Shown: positions 24,378-34,159, counted from the stretch's first letter. The stretch: 54,926 nt of DNA from Bacteroidaceae bacterium (GCA_024398475.1 JAKSJB010000013.1:1-54926), one strand, 5' to 3'. Numbers and translations: made by a program. Notes: a model not told the origin generated them from the letters alone.

Positions 24378-24902
24378 TTATTTTCTATCGAAGAACGGAC
24401 TTTTACTGCTAACGCTCAACACTAAGGCGCATACGTAATCCGATTCATTATCAGGATAGCCCAAATTCTGTGCTGCACGTCCTACGGAATACATCACACG
24501 GGAATCAACACATAACTGCATAGCAGTACGGCAAGCACTTCCTATGGCTATACCTACATCTATAGTATTGAATACGCATGGTACCGCTGTAGGTTTGGCT
24601 GCACATGTCGCAAAGCCACAGCGTCCACAGTTCAAGGACAGATTCTGACAATGAGAGCCTATAAGTACCACTGCCTGAGCCTGTTCAAGATTCAAGGCAT
24701 CACGGAAAAAGAACTGTATATTTTCTTCTTCGGCAATCCTTCGCATTTCATCAACAATGCGCTGTTTCTCCTCTCCCGTCACAGTACATACTTCAACAAG
24801 ATCAACGCCACGTGATTTTGGGGCAGTACGTGCTGCTATCATTATTTGCTGAGTTGCAGCCAGAACTGATTCATCCCTATAGTTTCGTTCGTTATATAGC
24901 AT
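24378..24902 (-). CDS. DUF2148 ferredoxin-like protein
   Basis: 174 residues. The family signature LNCGRCGFATC is present (about 90-100), with additional cysteines at CAAKPTAVPC and further on (GSACRTAM, QLCVDSRVMY), suggesting an iron-sulfur site. The N-terminal half resembles the nitroreductase-like helical part of DUF2148 proteins (AATQQIMIAARTAPKSRGVD). Function is unassigned in the literature I know. It has its own minus-strand promoter and diverges from ftsK. Confidence 0.88.
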   Translation of the reverse strand: MLYNERNYRDESVLAATQQIMIAARTAPKSRGVDLVEVCTVTGEEKQRIVDEMRRIAEEENIQFFFRDALNLEQAQAVVLIGSHCQNLSLNCGRCGFATCAAKPTAVPCVFNTIDVGIAIGSACRTAMQLCVDSRVMYSVGRAAQNLGYPDNESDYVCALVLSVSSKSPFFDRK

Positions 24903-24931
24903 AATAATTAAAGTTTTACTTATTCTAGGCG

Positions 24932-24939
24932 CAAAGATA
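24932..24939 (-). promoter_or_regulatory. -7 box TATCTTTG for the DUF2148 gene
   Basis: A perfect -7 element followed by GCGCC, about 30 bases upstream of the start. Confidence 0.65.
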
Positions 24940-24981
24940 ATGAAACTTTTCCAATAATTTGTGTTTGTGAAAAAAAAGTTT

Positions 24982-24989
24982 TACATTTG
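24982..24989 (+). promoter_or_regulatory. -7 box TACATTTG for ftsK
   Basis: TAnnTTTG match about 50 bases before the ftsK ATG, with a TTTG upstream at 24964-24967. The spacing is somewhat short, so confidence is moderate. Confidence 0.5.
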
Positions 24990-25037
24990 TAGCGTGAAAT
25001 ATTATGTCTTTGACAACAAATTACAAGTGAGTTAAAA

Positions 25038-27614
25038 ATGGCTATAAAGAATAACACCAAATCCAATCAGAAGAAAGGAAAGACTGCAAGCAAACATGAT
25101 GATGGACTCAGCAAATGGGCCATTACGCGATTTATCATTGGAATCGTGCTTGTTTTTCTTGCTATTTATCTGATAATGGCATTCAGTTCTTTTTTATATT
25201 CCGGGGCTTCGGACTTTGCAAATCTTGACGGGAATGCTGACTATTATGCGCAACTGGCTTCTAAATCATTCAAGACACATAATGTATGTGGAGGTGCAGG
25301 AGCAAAAGTTGCATTCTTCCTTATTGACGAATGTTTCGGATGGGCATCCTACATAATTCCGATTTATTTCATCATGTTGGGAGTCAAGTTCATCGGGGCT
25401 TTCCGCATACGTTCAATACGTTGGTTCATAATCCTCGGCATTATCATGATTTGGGGAAGTATTACATTAAATGCCATAAGTCAGGACGTACAGTCCTTGG
25501 GTGATTTATTCTACCACATCGGCGGAAAAAGCGGGCAGCGTGTAGTGGATTGGCTGACCACAATGGTCGGAGAGCCGGGTCTTTATGGTATTATTATGCT
25601 ATCTGCATTGCTGATGCTCATTTACCTCAGCAAAAAGACCGTAATCATAGTTCAGGCTTTCTTCCGCATGGAACGTCTCAAGACTCTGCGCGACAGACTC
25701 TCACATAAATTGGAGAAGGAAGAAGACGGAGAAGAAATCACACCGGATCCTACAACATTCTCTGACCCTAAGACTCAGCAAATTACCGAATGGGATAAGT
25801 TGCAGATGAATGACAGCGATGGGGATAACACAGAAGACGGAAATAATGAAGAACAGGAGTTCTATGAAAATCAAAAGGACAATACCATAGACCTCAATGT
25901 AGAAAATACTGAGATTAATCCTGAATCTGCCAATGGTTCGATAATCTTCGAAACTCCATCATTGCAATCTCAGACAATTGATACGACCTTGCCTAACAGC
26001 AAGCCAGCCAACGACAATGACGATATTGCATTTCAGTTTGACAAGGTAGCCCAGACTGCCAAAGCCACAGGAGACTTACATCGTGGAGACATAAACACTC
26101 CATACGACCCTAAGATGGATTTGGAATTCTACAAGTATCCTACGATAAGTCTGCTTGATACAACAGAAAACAGCACACCGACCATCGATATGGACGAACA
26201 AAATGCAAACAAGGAGCGTATCATAAATGTTCTCCATAGTTTTGGTGTCGAAATCAGCAGTATCAAGGCTACTATCGGTCCAACAATCACTCTATACGAG
26301 ATTACACCTGCCGAAGGTATGCGTATTTCAAAAATACGTAACCTGGAAGATGACATCGCACTTAGTCTTGCCGCTGAAGGTATCCGTATCATCGCTCCGA
26401 TTCCTGGCAAGGGAACAATCGGTATTGAAGTTCCAAACAAAAAGAAGTGCATAGTGTCCATGGAAAGTATTCTCAATACAAAGACCTATCAGGAATCCAA
26501 GATGGAACTTCCTTGCGCTCTCGGTAAGACTATTACAAACGAAGTATTCATGATTGACCTCGCCAAGGCTCCGCACTTGCTCGTTGCCGGTGCAACCGGT
26601 ATGGGTAAGTCTGTAGGTCTCAATGCCATTGTTACTTCATTGCTGTACAAGAAGCATCCATCAGAACTGAAGATTGTGATGGTTGACCCAAAGAAAGTAG
26701 AATTCAGCATCTACAACCCAATAGAGAACCACTTCCTCGCAAAACTCGAGGACGAAGATGAGCCAATCATCACAGATGTCCAGAAGGTAGTCAAGACCCT
26801 GAACTCACTCTGTCAACTCATGGATACCCGTTACGACCTTCTCAAGGCTGCGGGGGTACGAAACATCAAGGAATACAATCAGGCATTCAAGGAACGCAAA
26901 CTCAATCCTATGCAAGGTCACGACTTCATGCCTTACTATGTTGTCATCATTGATGAGTTCGGTGACCTTATCATGACGGCAGGCAAGGAAATTGAATTGC
27001 CAATCTGCCGTATTGCCCAATTGGCACGTGCTGTCGGAATACACATGATTATTGCCACACAGCGACCTACCGCACAAATCATCACTGGAACCATAAAGGC
27101 GAACTTCCCTGCAAGAATTGCATTCCGCGTTGCAGCAATGATGGATTCACGTATCATTCTCGACCGTCCCGGAGCAAACCAACTTATCGGACGAGGTGAT
27201 ATGCTGTATCTCAATGGAGGTGACCCAACCCGTGTACAGTGCGCATTCGTCGATACTCCGGAAGTCAGCAAGATTTGTACGTTTATCAGTAAACAGCAAG
27301 GTTACCCTCATGCTGCATACTTACCTGAACCTGCAGCAGACGGTGAAGGAACCGGAGGCAGCAGCAACAGCGATGCCGACCTCAAGCATCTCGATCCTAT
27401 GTTTGAAGAATGTGCCCGTCTTATTGTATCGTCACAAAGCGGAAGCACATCACTACTCCAGCGTAACTACTCTATCGGTTACAACCGTGCCGGAAAGATT
27501 ATGGATCAGTTGCAGAAGGCTGGTATAGTTGGTGCACAGATTGGTTCCAAGCCTCGTGAAGTACTTGTACAGGATATGAATACGTTGGAGAGAATGCTTG
27601 AAAACCTAAGGTAG
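25038..27614 (+). CDS. ftsK: DNA translocase FtsK/SpoIIIE
   Basis: A septal DNA pump that clears the terminus region into daughter cells and activates XerCD at dif. 858 residues: an N-terminal membrane domain of about four spans (ITRFIIGIVLVFLAIYLIMA and others, 25-225), an acidic low-complexity linker (about 230-340), then the motor. The motor shows the Walker A GATGMGKSVG (about 517-526), Walker B YYVVIIDEFGDLIM and IATQRPTAQIITGTIKANFP. The C-terminal gamma winged helix (STSLLQRNYSIGYNRAGKIM) recognises KOPS-like sequences. Together with xerD in the same window this gives both partners of dimer resolution. The gap to lolA holds dispersed repeats. Confidence 0.97.
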   Translation: MAIKNNTKSNQKKGKTASKHDDGLSKWAITRFIIGIVLVFLAIYLIMAFSSFLYSGASDFANLDGNADYYAQLASKSFKTHNVCGGAGAKVAFFLIDECFGWASYIIPIYFIMLGVKFIGAFRIRSIRWFIILGIIMIWGSITLNAISQDVQSLGDLFYHIGGKSGQRVVDWLTTMVGEPGLYGIIMLSALLMLIYLSKKTVIIVQAFFRMERLKTLRDRLSHKLEKEEDGEEITPDPTTFSDPKTQQITEWDKLQMNDSDGDNTEDGNNEEQEFYENQKDNTIDLNVENTEINPESANGSIIFETPSLQSQTIDTTLPNSKPANDNDDIAFQFDKVAQTAKATGDLHRGDINTPYDPKMDLEFYKYPTISLLDTTENSTPTIDMDEQNANKERIINVLHSFGVEISSIKATIGPTITLYEITPAEGMRISKIRNLEDDIALSLAAEGIRIIAPIPGKGTIGIEVPNKKKCIVSMESILNTKTYQESKMELPCALGKTITNEVFMIDLAKAPHLLVAGATGMGKSVGLNAIVTSLLYKKHPSELKIVMVDPKKVEFSIYNPIENHFLAKLEDEDEPIITDVQKVVKTLNSLCQLMDTRYDLLKAAGVRNIKEYNQAFKERKLNPMQGHDFMPYYVVIIDEFGDLIMTAGKEIELPICRIAQLARAVGIHMIIATQRPTAQIITGTIKANFPARIAFRVAAMMDSRIILDRPGANQLIGRGDMLYLNGGDPTRVQCAFVDTPEVSKICTFISKQQGYPHAAYLPEPAADGEGTGGSSNSDADLKHLDPMFEECARLIVSSQSGSTSLLQRNYSIGYNRAGKIMDQLQKAGIVGAQIGSKPREVLVQDMNTLERMLENLR

Positions 27615-27617
27615 ATG

Positions 27618-27720
27618 GCATTGGCTGCCGACCATCAGCCATTGGCTTCTGTGCCTGATAAATCAACCATAAATTATTAACTGTAGAAATAAAAGCCAAA
27701 GGTCAATGGCTAACAGCAAA
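27618..27720. repeat. composite repeat fragments between ftsK and lolA
   Basis: Two partial copies in opposite orientation: CAGCCATTGGC (inverted) near 27639-27649 and AAAGCCAAAGGTCAATGGCT near 27693-27712. They lie only a few bases before the lolA start. Confidence 0.6.
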
Positions 27721-27725
27721 GCAAT

Positions 27726-28337
27726 ATGAAACGAACAATCATGGCAATAATCGGATGTCTATTGGCATTCACGAACATATTTGCTGCAGATACTGCAAAA
27801 TCCGTACTCGACAAGGCATCTGCAAGTTTTAAGAAATGTCCGAGCGTAGCAATTGGCTATACTGTATCCATGAGCGGAGACAGTGAGAAGGGTACAATCA
27901 CGTTGCAGGGACAGAAATTCCGCAATCAACTGTCAAACATGACCATCTGGTTTGACGGAAAGACTATGTGGTCGTACAACAAGGAGAATGAGGAGGTAAA
28001 CGTCACTACTCCTTCTTCGGCACAGGTTGCAAAGATAAATCCATACGCTTTTCTCGGCATTTATAAGAAAGGCTACAAGATAGCGTTTGGAAAGAACACC
28101 AAGCAATATTTCGAAGTCATTCTGACTGCTCAGGATACGAAGACTTCAATTCAGAAACTCACCGTTCATATAAACCGTACGAACTACCAACCTATGTATG
28201 TTGCGATGAGCAACCAGAAGACCGGCAACATGGTCATAACAATCAATTCATACAAGAAAGGTAGCAAACAGGCTGACTCTGCATATCAATTCAATAAAAA
28301 GAAATACCCGAATGCAGAGGTTATCGACTTGCGTTAA
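27726..28337 (+). CDS. lolA: periplasmic lipoprotein carrier LolA
   Basis: LolA carries lipoproteins from the LolCDE complex to the outer membrane. 203 residues with a signal peptide (about 1-20, ending NIFAA). The LolA fold is recognisable: AKSVLDKASASFKKC, then GTITLQGQKFRNQLSNMTIW, FDGKTMWSYNKENEEVNVTT, a middle segment INPYAFLGIYKKGYKIAF and the C-terminal strand NAEVIDLR. Close spacing to trxB (52 bases, part repeat) suggests cotranscription. The LolC/E-type permease at 10166 would be a functional partner elsewhere in the window. Confidence 0.9.
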   Translation: MKRTIMAIIGCLLAFTNIFAADTAKSVLDKASASFKKCPSVAIGYTVSMSGDSEKGTITLQGQKFRNQLSNMTIWFDGKTMWSYNKENEEVNVTTPSSAQVAKINPYAFLGIYKKGYKIAFGKNTKQYFEVILTAQDTKTSIQKLTVHINRTNYQPMYVAMSNQKTGNMVITINSYKKGSKQADSAYQFNKKKYPNAEVIDLR

Positions 28338-28367
28338 TTTAATAGTATAAAATTAAAAATCAATAAC

Positions 28368-28396
28368 AGCCACGCCTCAGGGCAACTCAATGGCTA
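28368..28396 (+). repeat. composite dispersed repeat, short copy overlapping the trxB start
   Basis: CAGCCACGCCTCAGGGCAAC then TCAATGGCTAAC. The ATGGCTAAC unit is itself the annotated-style trxB start codon. Confidence 0.6.
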
Positions 28397-29352
28397 ACAA
28401 CTCAAAAAGACAAATGGAACACATCAAATGCCTAATCATCGGTTCCGGCCCTGCCGGTTATACCGCAGCAATCTATGCTTCACGTGCAAATCTCAATCCG
28501 GTTCTCTACGAAGGGATTCAACCCGGAGGTCAACTGACAATCACAGACATGATTGAAAACTTCCCCGGCCATCCTGAGGAACTGTCAGGACAGGACCTTA
28601 TGGACCTGATGCGCGAACAAGTAGATAAGTTTGGGACAGAAATACGCGAACACATATGTGTTAAGAGTGATTTATCTTCACGTCCATACAAATTCACATT
28701 CGATGACGGAAGTGAAGTCACAGCCGATGCAGTTATCATCGCGACAGGTGCAAGTGCAAAATTCCTCGGCTTGGACGATGAGAAGAAATACATGGGAGCA
28801 GGAGTAAGTGCATGTGCTACCTGCGACGGTTTCTTCTACCGCAAGAAGGTTGTAGCAGTTGTGGGAGGAGGAGACACAGCATGTGGTGAGGCCTGCTATT
28901 TGGCAGGATTGGCATCAAAGGTCTACCTGATTGTCCGCAAACCGTTCCTCCGTGCATCAAAGATACTCCAGCAGAGAGTGAACGACAACCCAAAGATAGA
29001 AGTACTTTACGAAACAAACACTGAAGGGCTCTACGGTGAAGACGGAGTAGAAGGTGCACATCTCGTATTCCGTAAGGGTGAGAATGACGAGCGGCACTAT
29101 GACCTACCTATCGACGGTTTCTTCCTTGCCATAGGCCATAAGCCTAACTCTGACGTTTTCCGTCCATGGATTGAAACGGATGAAATCGGTTATATCATCA
29201 CGAAAGACAACACACCTTGTACGAATGTACCAGGAGTATTTGCAGCCGGTGATGTTGCCGACCCAACCTACCGTCAGGCTATCGTAGCAGCAGGCAGTGG
29301 ATGCAAGGCTGCCATGGAAGCAGAAAGATATTTGGCTGAAAATAGCCTTTAG
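28390..29352 (+). CDS. trxB: thioredoxin reductase
   Basis: A flavoprotein that reduces thioredoxin with NADPH. 320 residues. The FAD-binding motif is LIIGSGPAGYTAAIYASRAN, the redox centre Cys142-Ala-Thr-Cys145 lies in ACATCDGFF, the NADPH-binding motif is VVGGGDTACGEACYLA, and the closing FAD segment is GVFAAGDVADPTYRQAIVAA. The first ATG arises from a dispersed repeat unit; the internal ATG at 28414 (MEHIKCLIIGSG) would give the typical short N-terminus and may be the real start. All key residues are intact. Confidence 0.95.
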   Translation: MANNSKRQMEHIKCLIIGSGPAGYTAAIYASRANLNPVLYEGIQPGGQLTITDMIENFPGHPEELSGQDLMDLMREQVDKFGTEIREHICVKSDLSSRPYKFTFDDGSEVTADAVIIATGASAKFLGLDDEKKYMGAGVSACATCDGFFYRKKVVAVVGGGDTACGEACYLAGLASKVYLIVRKPFLRASKILQQRVNDNPKIEVLYETNTEGLYGEDGVEGAHLVFRKGENDERHYDLPIDGFFLAIGHKPNSDVFRPWIETDEIGYIITKDNTPCTNVPGVFAAGDVADPTYRQAIVAAGSGCKAAMEAERYLAENSL

Positions 29353-29470
29353 ACACTGGATTTTGTATATTTCGCACAAATTTTCATAAAAAACGAAAAA
29401 AAGATAGTGAATCTGTAGTTTTTAATATTTTTATTCGTCTATAAATATAAAAACTCAAATATCATAGGCA

Positions 29471-30964
29471 ATGAATAAATATCAATTGTATCGCCAAATA
29501 AGCAAGAACAAGAAATTAGCGGCAAAACGTCATCCAATGTTTGAGCGTAACAAGGCAATGAAAATTTTCGGATATTGCTTTGCAGCGTTTTGGGCTGTTT
29601 ATCTAATAATCATAGGTATCGCTTTGGCATTCGGACTTAGTGATGCCAGTTGCGAGGCCTACGACTACATCAATGGCGGTTTCATTATTTTCCTGACAAT
29701 CGATTTCTTCATGCGATTAGGTATGCAGGAAACGCCTGCTCAGGATATAAAGCCCTATAAGCTGTTGCCTATCAAGACTAATTTCCTGATGGATATATTC
29801 CTCATCAAGATTGGATTGGGCGTAATTAACCTAATATGGCTGTTCTTCTTCATTCCTTTCAGCATTAAAGCTATATGGCTATTGCCACACTATGGATTTC
29901 TGAATTTCCTCAGTTATAACATAGGTATATGGCTGATGTTTGTCGCTAACGGATACTGGTATCTGTTCTGGAGGACATTCATCAACCAAAAGATGATTTA
30001 CATTCTTTGTCCAACGATTATCTACGGAGCCCTCATATATTTCGGCATGGTCAATCAGGAATGGTTGTACAACAGTTCCATGAATTTCATGAGAGGATTC
30101 ATCAATGGTAACCTTCTCAGTTATATCGGGGTAATTGCCTTTATTTTCGTTTTCTTTCTTATCAACCGTTTCTTCCAAAAGAAATTCATCTATAAGGAAA
30201 TATCCAAGTTTGAAAAAGTCAAGAATGTACGTTCACGCGAGATGTCTTTCCTAAACAGATTCGGACAGATTGGAGAATATCTGAAACTCGAAATAAAATC
30301 AGTTCAGCGCAATGCAGTTGTACGCAAGCAATTCATCACGGGTGTTATCTGTATGCTGATGCTATGTGCCCTATTCTCATTTACAGAAGTCTATGACGCC
30401 GGATTCATGCGCACATTCATCTGTGTTTACTGCTTTGCCTGTCTTGGAGTAATCACACTGACAAGTATCATGTGTGTTGAGGGCAACTACATTGATGGAC
30501 TTATGAGCCGTAGGGAATCCGTACTTTCATTGCTCAAGGCGAAGTACTATTTCAACTGTATGATGATGATTGTTCCGATTCTATTCATACTCGTTCCTAT
30601 TTTCAAAGGTAAGGTCGGAATATGGGAAGTACTTGGGTGTCTGTTCTTCACGACCGGTGTCATATTCCCATTCCTTTTCCAGTTGGCTGTATATAATAAC
30701 ACAACTATACATCTTACGAACCAACTGACCAAAAGCGGTCAAAGTTCAAAATCTCAGATAATAGTATCCATGGTTGCCTTATTTGTTCCAATGGGTATTA
30801 TGTATGCATTAATTACCCTGTCCAACCAGACAATTGCAGGTATCATCATGTGTATCATTGGATTGACAGGTACTATCCTTAATCCAATTTGGCTTAGAAA
30901 TATTTACAAACGATTTATGAATCATAGATATGAAAACATGGCAGGTTTCCGTCAAACTCGATAA
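29471..30964 (+). CDS. DUF5687 multi-span membrane protein, ABC permease partner
   Basis: 497 residues with about ten hydrophobic spans (FGYCFAAFWAVYLIIIGIAL, LGVINLIWLFFFIPFSIKAI, SYIGVIAFIFVFFLINRFF and others), and short charged loops such as FEKVKNVRSREMSFLNRFGQ. This matches the Bacteroidetes DUF5687 family, which is nearly always followed by an ABC ATPase. Here the ATPase start overlaps its end by 35 bases, supporting a two-gene transporter. The substrate is not known. Confidence 0.85.
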   Translation: MNKYQLYRQISKNKKLAAKRHPMFERNKAMKIFGYCFAAFWAVYLIIIGIALAFGLSDASCEAYDYINGGFIIFLTIDFFMRLGMQETPAQDIKPYKLLPIKTNFLMDIFLIKIGLGVINLIWLFFFIPFSIKAIWLLPHYGFLNFLSYNIGIWLMFVANGYWYLFWRTFINQKMIYILCPTIIYGALIYFGMVNQEWLYNSSMNFMRGFINGNLLSYIGVIAFIFVFFLINRFFQKKFIYKEISKFEKVKNVRSREMSFLNRFGQIGEYLKLEIKSVQRNAVVRKQFITGVICMLMLCALFSFTEVYDAGFMRTFICVYCFACLGVITLTSIMCVEGNYIDGLMSRRESVLSLLKAKYYFNCMMMIVPILFILVPIFKGKVGIWEVLGCLFFTTGVIFPFLFQLAVYNNTTIHLTNQLTKSGQSSKSQIIVSMVALFVPMGIMYALITLSNQTIAGIIMCIIGLTGTILNPIWLRNIYKRFMNHRYENMAGFRQTR

Positions 30965-31700
30965 CATAAAAAAGACGTTTGGCAACAATGTAGTTCTTGA
31001 CATCCCCGACTTCACCGTAAACAGTGGAGACATCATGGGACTTGTTGGTAATAACGGTGCAGGCAAGACCACCCTATTCCGTATCATACTTGACTTGCTG
31101 CAACCCGATGAAGGAGGTAAAGCTTCAATCAATGAGTTTATAACTCACAACACGGAGGATTGGAAAGATTTTACTGGTGCATATATAGATGCGGGATTCC
31201 TGATTGATTATCTAACTCCTGAAGAGTATTTCGACTTTATTGCAAAGATTAATGGCATGAGCAAGGAAGATCTCAATGTCCAATTGCAGAAGTTTGAGCA
31301 TTTCATGGGAGGAGAAGTAATCGGACAGAATAAACTCATACGCAATCTTTCTGCAGGTAATCAGCAGAAAGTAGGTATTATCTCAGCAATGCTACACCAA
31401 CCAGGTCTGCTGATACTTGACGAGCCTTTCAATTTCCTCGACCCATCCAGTCAGCTCGCCATGAAGCGATTGCTTGAAGATTATAATAAGGAAACAGGTG
31501 CCACAATATTGGTATCTTCACATAATCTTTCGCACACACTTGATATCTGTACCCGCGTAACATTGTTGGAACACGGACATATCATCAAGGACTATGACCA
31601 ACGCGAAAACAACCCCGGCAGTGACAATACCGAATCTACAAAGTTGGACAAGCAACAAATCATCGATGAAATACAGCACTACTTCGAAGATAATCAATAA
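30930..31700 (+). CDS. ABC transporter ATP-binding protein
   Basis: 256 residues. Walker A is GLVGNNGAGKTTLFRI, the signature loop is LSAGNQQKVGIISAM (LSAGN in place of the canonical LSGGQ), Walker B is LLILDEPFNFLDPSS and the switch histidine is in VSSHNLSHTLD. It would energise the DUF5687 permease that it overlaps, as an exporter of unknown cargo. The tail (about 225-256) is polar. Its 3' end in turn overlaps the NlpC/P60 gene, giving three translationally linked genes. Confidence 0.93.
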   Translation: MKTWQVSVKLDNIKKTFGNNVVLDIPDFTVNSGDIMGLVGNNGAGKTTLFRIILDLLQPDEGGKASINEFITHNTEDWKDFTGAYIDAGFLIDYLTPEEYFDFIAKINGMSKEDLNVQLQKFEHFMGGEVIGQNKLIRNLSAGNQQKVGIISAMLHQPGLLILDEPFNFLDPSSQLAMKRLLEDYNKETGATILVSSHNLSHTLDICTRVTLLEHGHIIKDYDQRENNPGSDNTESTKLDKQQIIDEIQHYFEDNQ

Positions 31701-32220
31701 TATCATTATGGTCAGCACGATGCTGACCATAATGTTTTTTGTATCATGCTCGTCGCATCGAAATATCACCTACCATGGTACAGACATCACTAAATTGGTA
31801 AGAGCAGGCAACCGTTTGGGGTTTGATATTGAAGAGGACGACAATTGGGACCTAATGGTTGAAGCCTCAACTTGGATAGGCACTCCTTATCAAACTGGAG
31901 GCAACACCCACGCAGGAATTGACTGTTCCGGATTAAACGTTGCCATATATAATAATGTATTCGGAATAAAACTGCAACGACGCAGTATTGACCAATTTAA
32001 TAAAGACTGTAAACGTATCAGTCAAAAAAAACTGCAACAAGGTGACCTTGTATTCTTTTCTACCACAGACAATCCCTCTGAGAAGAATATCAACCATACC
32101 GGAATATACCTTCGCAACGGATTGTTTATACATGCCAGCGGCAGCCGTGGGGTTGTAGTTGATAACATCACTACACCCTATTTTCAACAGCATTGGGTTA
32201 GCGGTGGAAGAGTAAAATAG
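31666..32220 (+). CDS. NlpC/P60 (C40) cell-wall peptidase lipoprotein
   Basis: A murein D,L-endopeptidase type enzyme. From the ATG at 31666 it has 184 residues: signal peptide MKYSTTSKIINNIIMVSTML then TIMFFVSCSS with lipidated Cys28. A later ATG at 31708 would remove the basic n-region, and the open frame upstream has no role. The NlpC/P60 domain shows the catalytic Cys in GIDCSGLNVAIYNN, His in NHTGIYLRNG and a third polar site in FIHASGSRGVVV. Probable peptidoglycan remodelling in the periplasm. It overlaps the ABC ATPase gene by 35 bases. Confidence 0.88.
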   Translation: MKYSTTSKIINNIIMVSTMLTIMFFVSCSSHRNITYHGTDITKLVRAGNRLGFDIEEDDNWDLMVEASTWIGTPYQTGGNTHAGIDCSGLNVAIYNNVFGIKLQRRSIDQFNKDCKRISQKKLQQGDLVFFSTTDNPSEKNINHTGIYLRNGLFIHASGSRGVVVDNITTPYFQQHWVSGGRVK

Positions 32221-32282
32221 CATACAGAATGAGACTATCTGTCGTTTTTTCTATTACAAAAACCCATTATTTTGCTGTTTTA

Positions 32283-32314
32283 TTTGGTTAATCGGGGAAA
32301 AAAGCCCAACTTTG
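32283..32314 (+). promoter_or_regulatory. promoter of the barrel protein gene
   Basis: TTTG (32283-32286) and CAACTTTG (32307-32314) are spaced by 20 bases, close to the Bacteroidetes -33/-7 arrangement. The leader is about 65 bases long. Confidence 0.55.
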
Positions 32315-32386
32315 CACCGAGTTAATAAACGAGGAAAAGCCGAAAACCTCAAAAAAGAGTAGGCACAACTAAAACATTTACTATTT

Positions 32387-32923
32387 ATGAAAAAGATTGT
32401 TTTAACAGCATTGGTAGCTGTATGCGCATTAACTGCAAACGCACAGGCTTGGTTCGGAGGTTCAGTTGGTTTCAACATGTACGACAACGACGGTGAGAAC
32501 AAAGAAACTGAAACAAATTTTGAAATCCGCCCTGAAATCGGTTATTCACTCAACGAGAACTGGGACATTGCCGTAGGTTTGGGATTCTCTTCATGGACCA
32601 ATCTCTTGGGTGTAAAGGACTATAATACTACTGAATTCACAATCAGCCCTTACGCACGCTACACTTTTGCAAAGTCAGGCATCGCTTCATTCTTCGTTGA
32701 CGGTGGCATTTCCTATGGTAGTTATAAGGAAAAGCATGCTGATGCTCAATCTACTTTTGAAATTGCAGTACGTCCAGGAATCAAGGTTGCACTTTCTGAT
32801 AAGGTGGCTCTCGTTTCACACATCGGAAGTTTTGGCTACAAGTCTATAGAGGACGAGTATGACAAGTTCGGTCTTAATGTAGACAACTCTGCAATCGACT
32901 TCGGTATGTATTTCTCATTCTAA
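32387..32923 (+). CDS. small outer-membrane beta-barrel (porin-family) protein
   Basis: 178 residues with a signal peptide (about 1-20, ANAQA). The mature chain alternates hydrophobic and polar residues in about eight strands (WFGGSVGFNMYDND, NFEIRPEIGYSLNENWDIAV, TEFTISPYARYTFAKSGIAS, FEIAVRPGIKVALSDKVALV) and ends in phenylalanine (DFGMYFSF), as barrel substrates of BamA do. It is an OmpW/OmpX-like PF13568-type outer-membrane protein, abundant in Bacteroidales. Strong favourable codon use suggests high expression. Its own promoter and terminator frame it as a single-gene unit. Confidence 0.88.
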   Translation: MKKIVLTALVAVCALTANAQAWFGGSVGFNMYDNDGENKETETNFEIRPEIGYSLNENWDIAVGLGFSSWTNLLGVKDYNTTEFTISPYARYTFAKSGIASFFVDGGISYGSYKEKHADAQSTFEIAVRPGIKVALSDKVALVSHIGSFGYKSIEDEYDKFGLNVDNSAIDFGMYFSF

Positions 32924-32957
32924 GGAATAAAGAATACAGCTAGTTAATAACAGAATA

Positions 32958-32994
32958 AATCCTGTACCGCAATAACGGTGCAGGATTTTTCTTT
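32958..32994 (+). terminator. intrinsic terminator after the barrel gene
   Basis: A 12-bp stem AATCCTGTACCG / CGGTGCAGGATT with one wobble, a 6-base loop and TTTTTCTTT. Confidence 0.8.
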
Positions 32995-33006
32995 ATCTCA
33001 GACAGT

Positions 33007-33816
33007 CTAATGTTTTTTATTTTCCACCAGCAATATACTCACTTCATAAAGCATATACATTGGTAAAGATACGAGCATAAGGGTAAAGGCATCGGATGTA
33101 GGTGTAATAATGGCTGCTACTGCAAGAATAAATACAAAGACATGGCGACGGTATCGACGCATAAGTTTACGACTTATCAAGCCCATACGCCCTAGAATCC
33201 AACTGAGGACCGGCATCTGAAATACTATACCCATGGTCAATGTAATTGCAAAGAGCGTTGACATGTATGAGTCCAATGTAATAGTATTCATCACCAATTC
33301 GTCAACCTGATATGTACCAAGGAAACGGAACGTAAATGGGAATATCACATAATAACCGAACAACAGTCCCAGCATAAACATAATATAACCTCCAAGAACT
33401 ATCCATACAGCATATTTACGTTCCTTACGATAGAGAGCGGGTGATATATAATGAAAGCACTCGTACAAAACATACGGAGAAATAACTATCAAACCTACAC
33501 AGGCAGCAGCCTTCATGTGAATAATAAACTGCTGGGCCAGTTCCGTATTGATTAGAGGAATGGATATATTGCCACCGGATTGGATACCGTCGGAAGATAT
33601 TGCCATCAAAGACAACAACGAATCAATCCACTGATATGTAATGAAATCTGCATGCTGAGGTGCCAGCAATACAGAAAACAGGAATTCCTTGAAACAAAAC
33701 GCAATAATAAACGCAATGAGGAACACGACCAGCAACCGTATGATTACCGTTCTAAGTTCATCAAGATGTTCCCAGAAAGTCTTCGGAATAGTACTATCAG
33801 TTCTCACTCTTCTCAT
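33007..33816 (-). CDS. tatC: Tat translocase subunit TatC
   Basis: TatC recognises the twin-arginine signal of folded exported proteins. 269 residues with six membrane spans. The N-terminal conserved segment is [20 protein letters not shown], and periplasmic and cytoplasmic family positions appear in [38 protein letters not shown] and [17 protein letters not shown]. The start codon overlaps the end of tatA by 20 bases. A predicted Tat substrate follows upstream on the same strand, which suits a local export module. Confidence 0.95.
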   Translation of the reverse strand: MRRVRTDSTIPKTFWEHLDELRTVIIRLLVVFLIAFIIAFCFKEFLFSVLLAPQHADFITYQWIDSLLSLMAISSDGIQSGGNISIPLINTELAQQFIIHMKAAACVGLIVISPYVLYECFHYISPALYRKERKYAVWIVLGGYIMFMLGLLFGYYVIFPFTFRFLGTYQVDELVMNTITLDSYMSTLFAITLTMGIVFQMPVLSWILGRMGLISRKLMRRYRRHVFVFILAVAAIITPTSDAFTLMLVSLPMYMLYEVSILLVENKKH

Positions 33817-34009
33817 TCAAGGAATCATGACTGTCAGCCTTCTGTTCATCATCCTTACCGTTCATTCCGTCCTTGAAGGAACGGACACCCTTACCAAGTC
33901 CTTTCATCAATTCTGGAATTTTCTTGCCTCCGAACAACAGAAGAACTACTAGAGCAAGAATAAGAATCTCCTGAAATCCTATACCGCCTAAAAATAATAA
34001 TTGAATCAT
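33797..34009 (-). CDS. tatA: Tat translocase subunit TatA
   Basis: From the ATG at 34009 ([20 protein letters not shown]) it has 70 residues: a single membrane helix followed by the amphipathic helix [20 protein letters not shown] and a polar tail. This is the pore-forming small subunit. The frame opens 15 codons further upstream, but that part has no TatA similarity. It overlaps tatC. Confidence 0.93.
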   Translation of the reverse strand: MIQLLFLGGIGFQEILILALVVLLLFGGKKIPELMKGLGKGVRSFKDGMNGKDDEQKADSHDSLNEKSEN

Positions 34010-34159
34010 ATAAATATTACATGTTACGCAAACTTCATTTTTACAGTCAGCCATTCGATTTTACAATCCGGCGTGCCATCGCTACTATTTATGAAGTCCG
34101 CTTGTTTATGTTATACAAATTTATTTTTCTCGTATTTCAGCCAAAAGCAAATGACAAAC

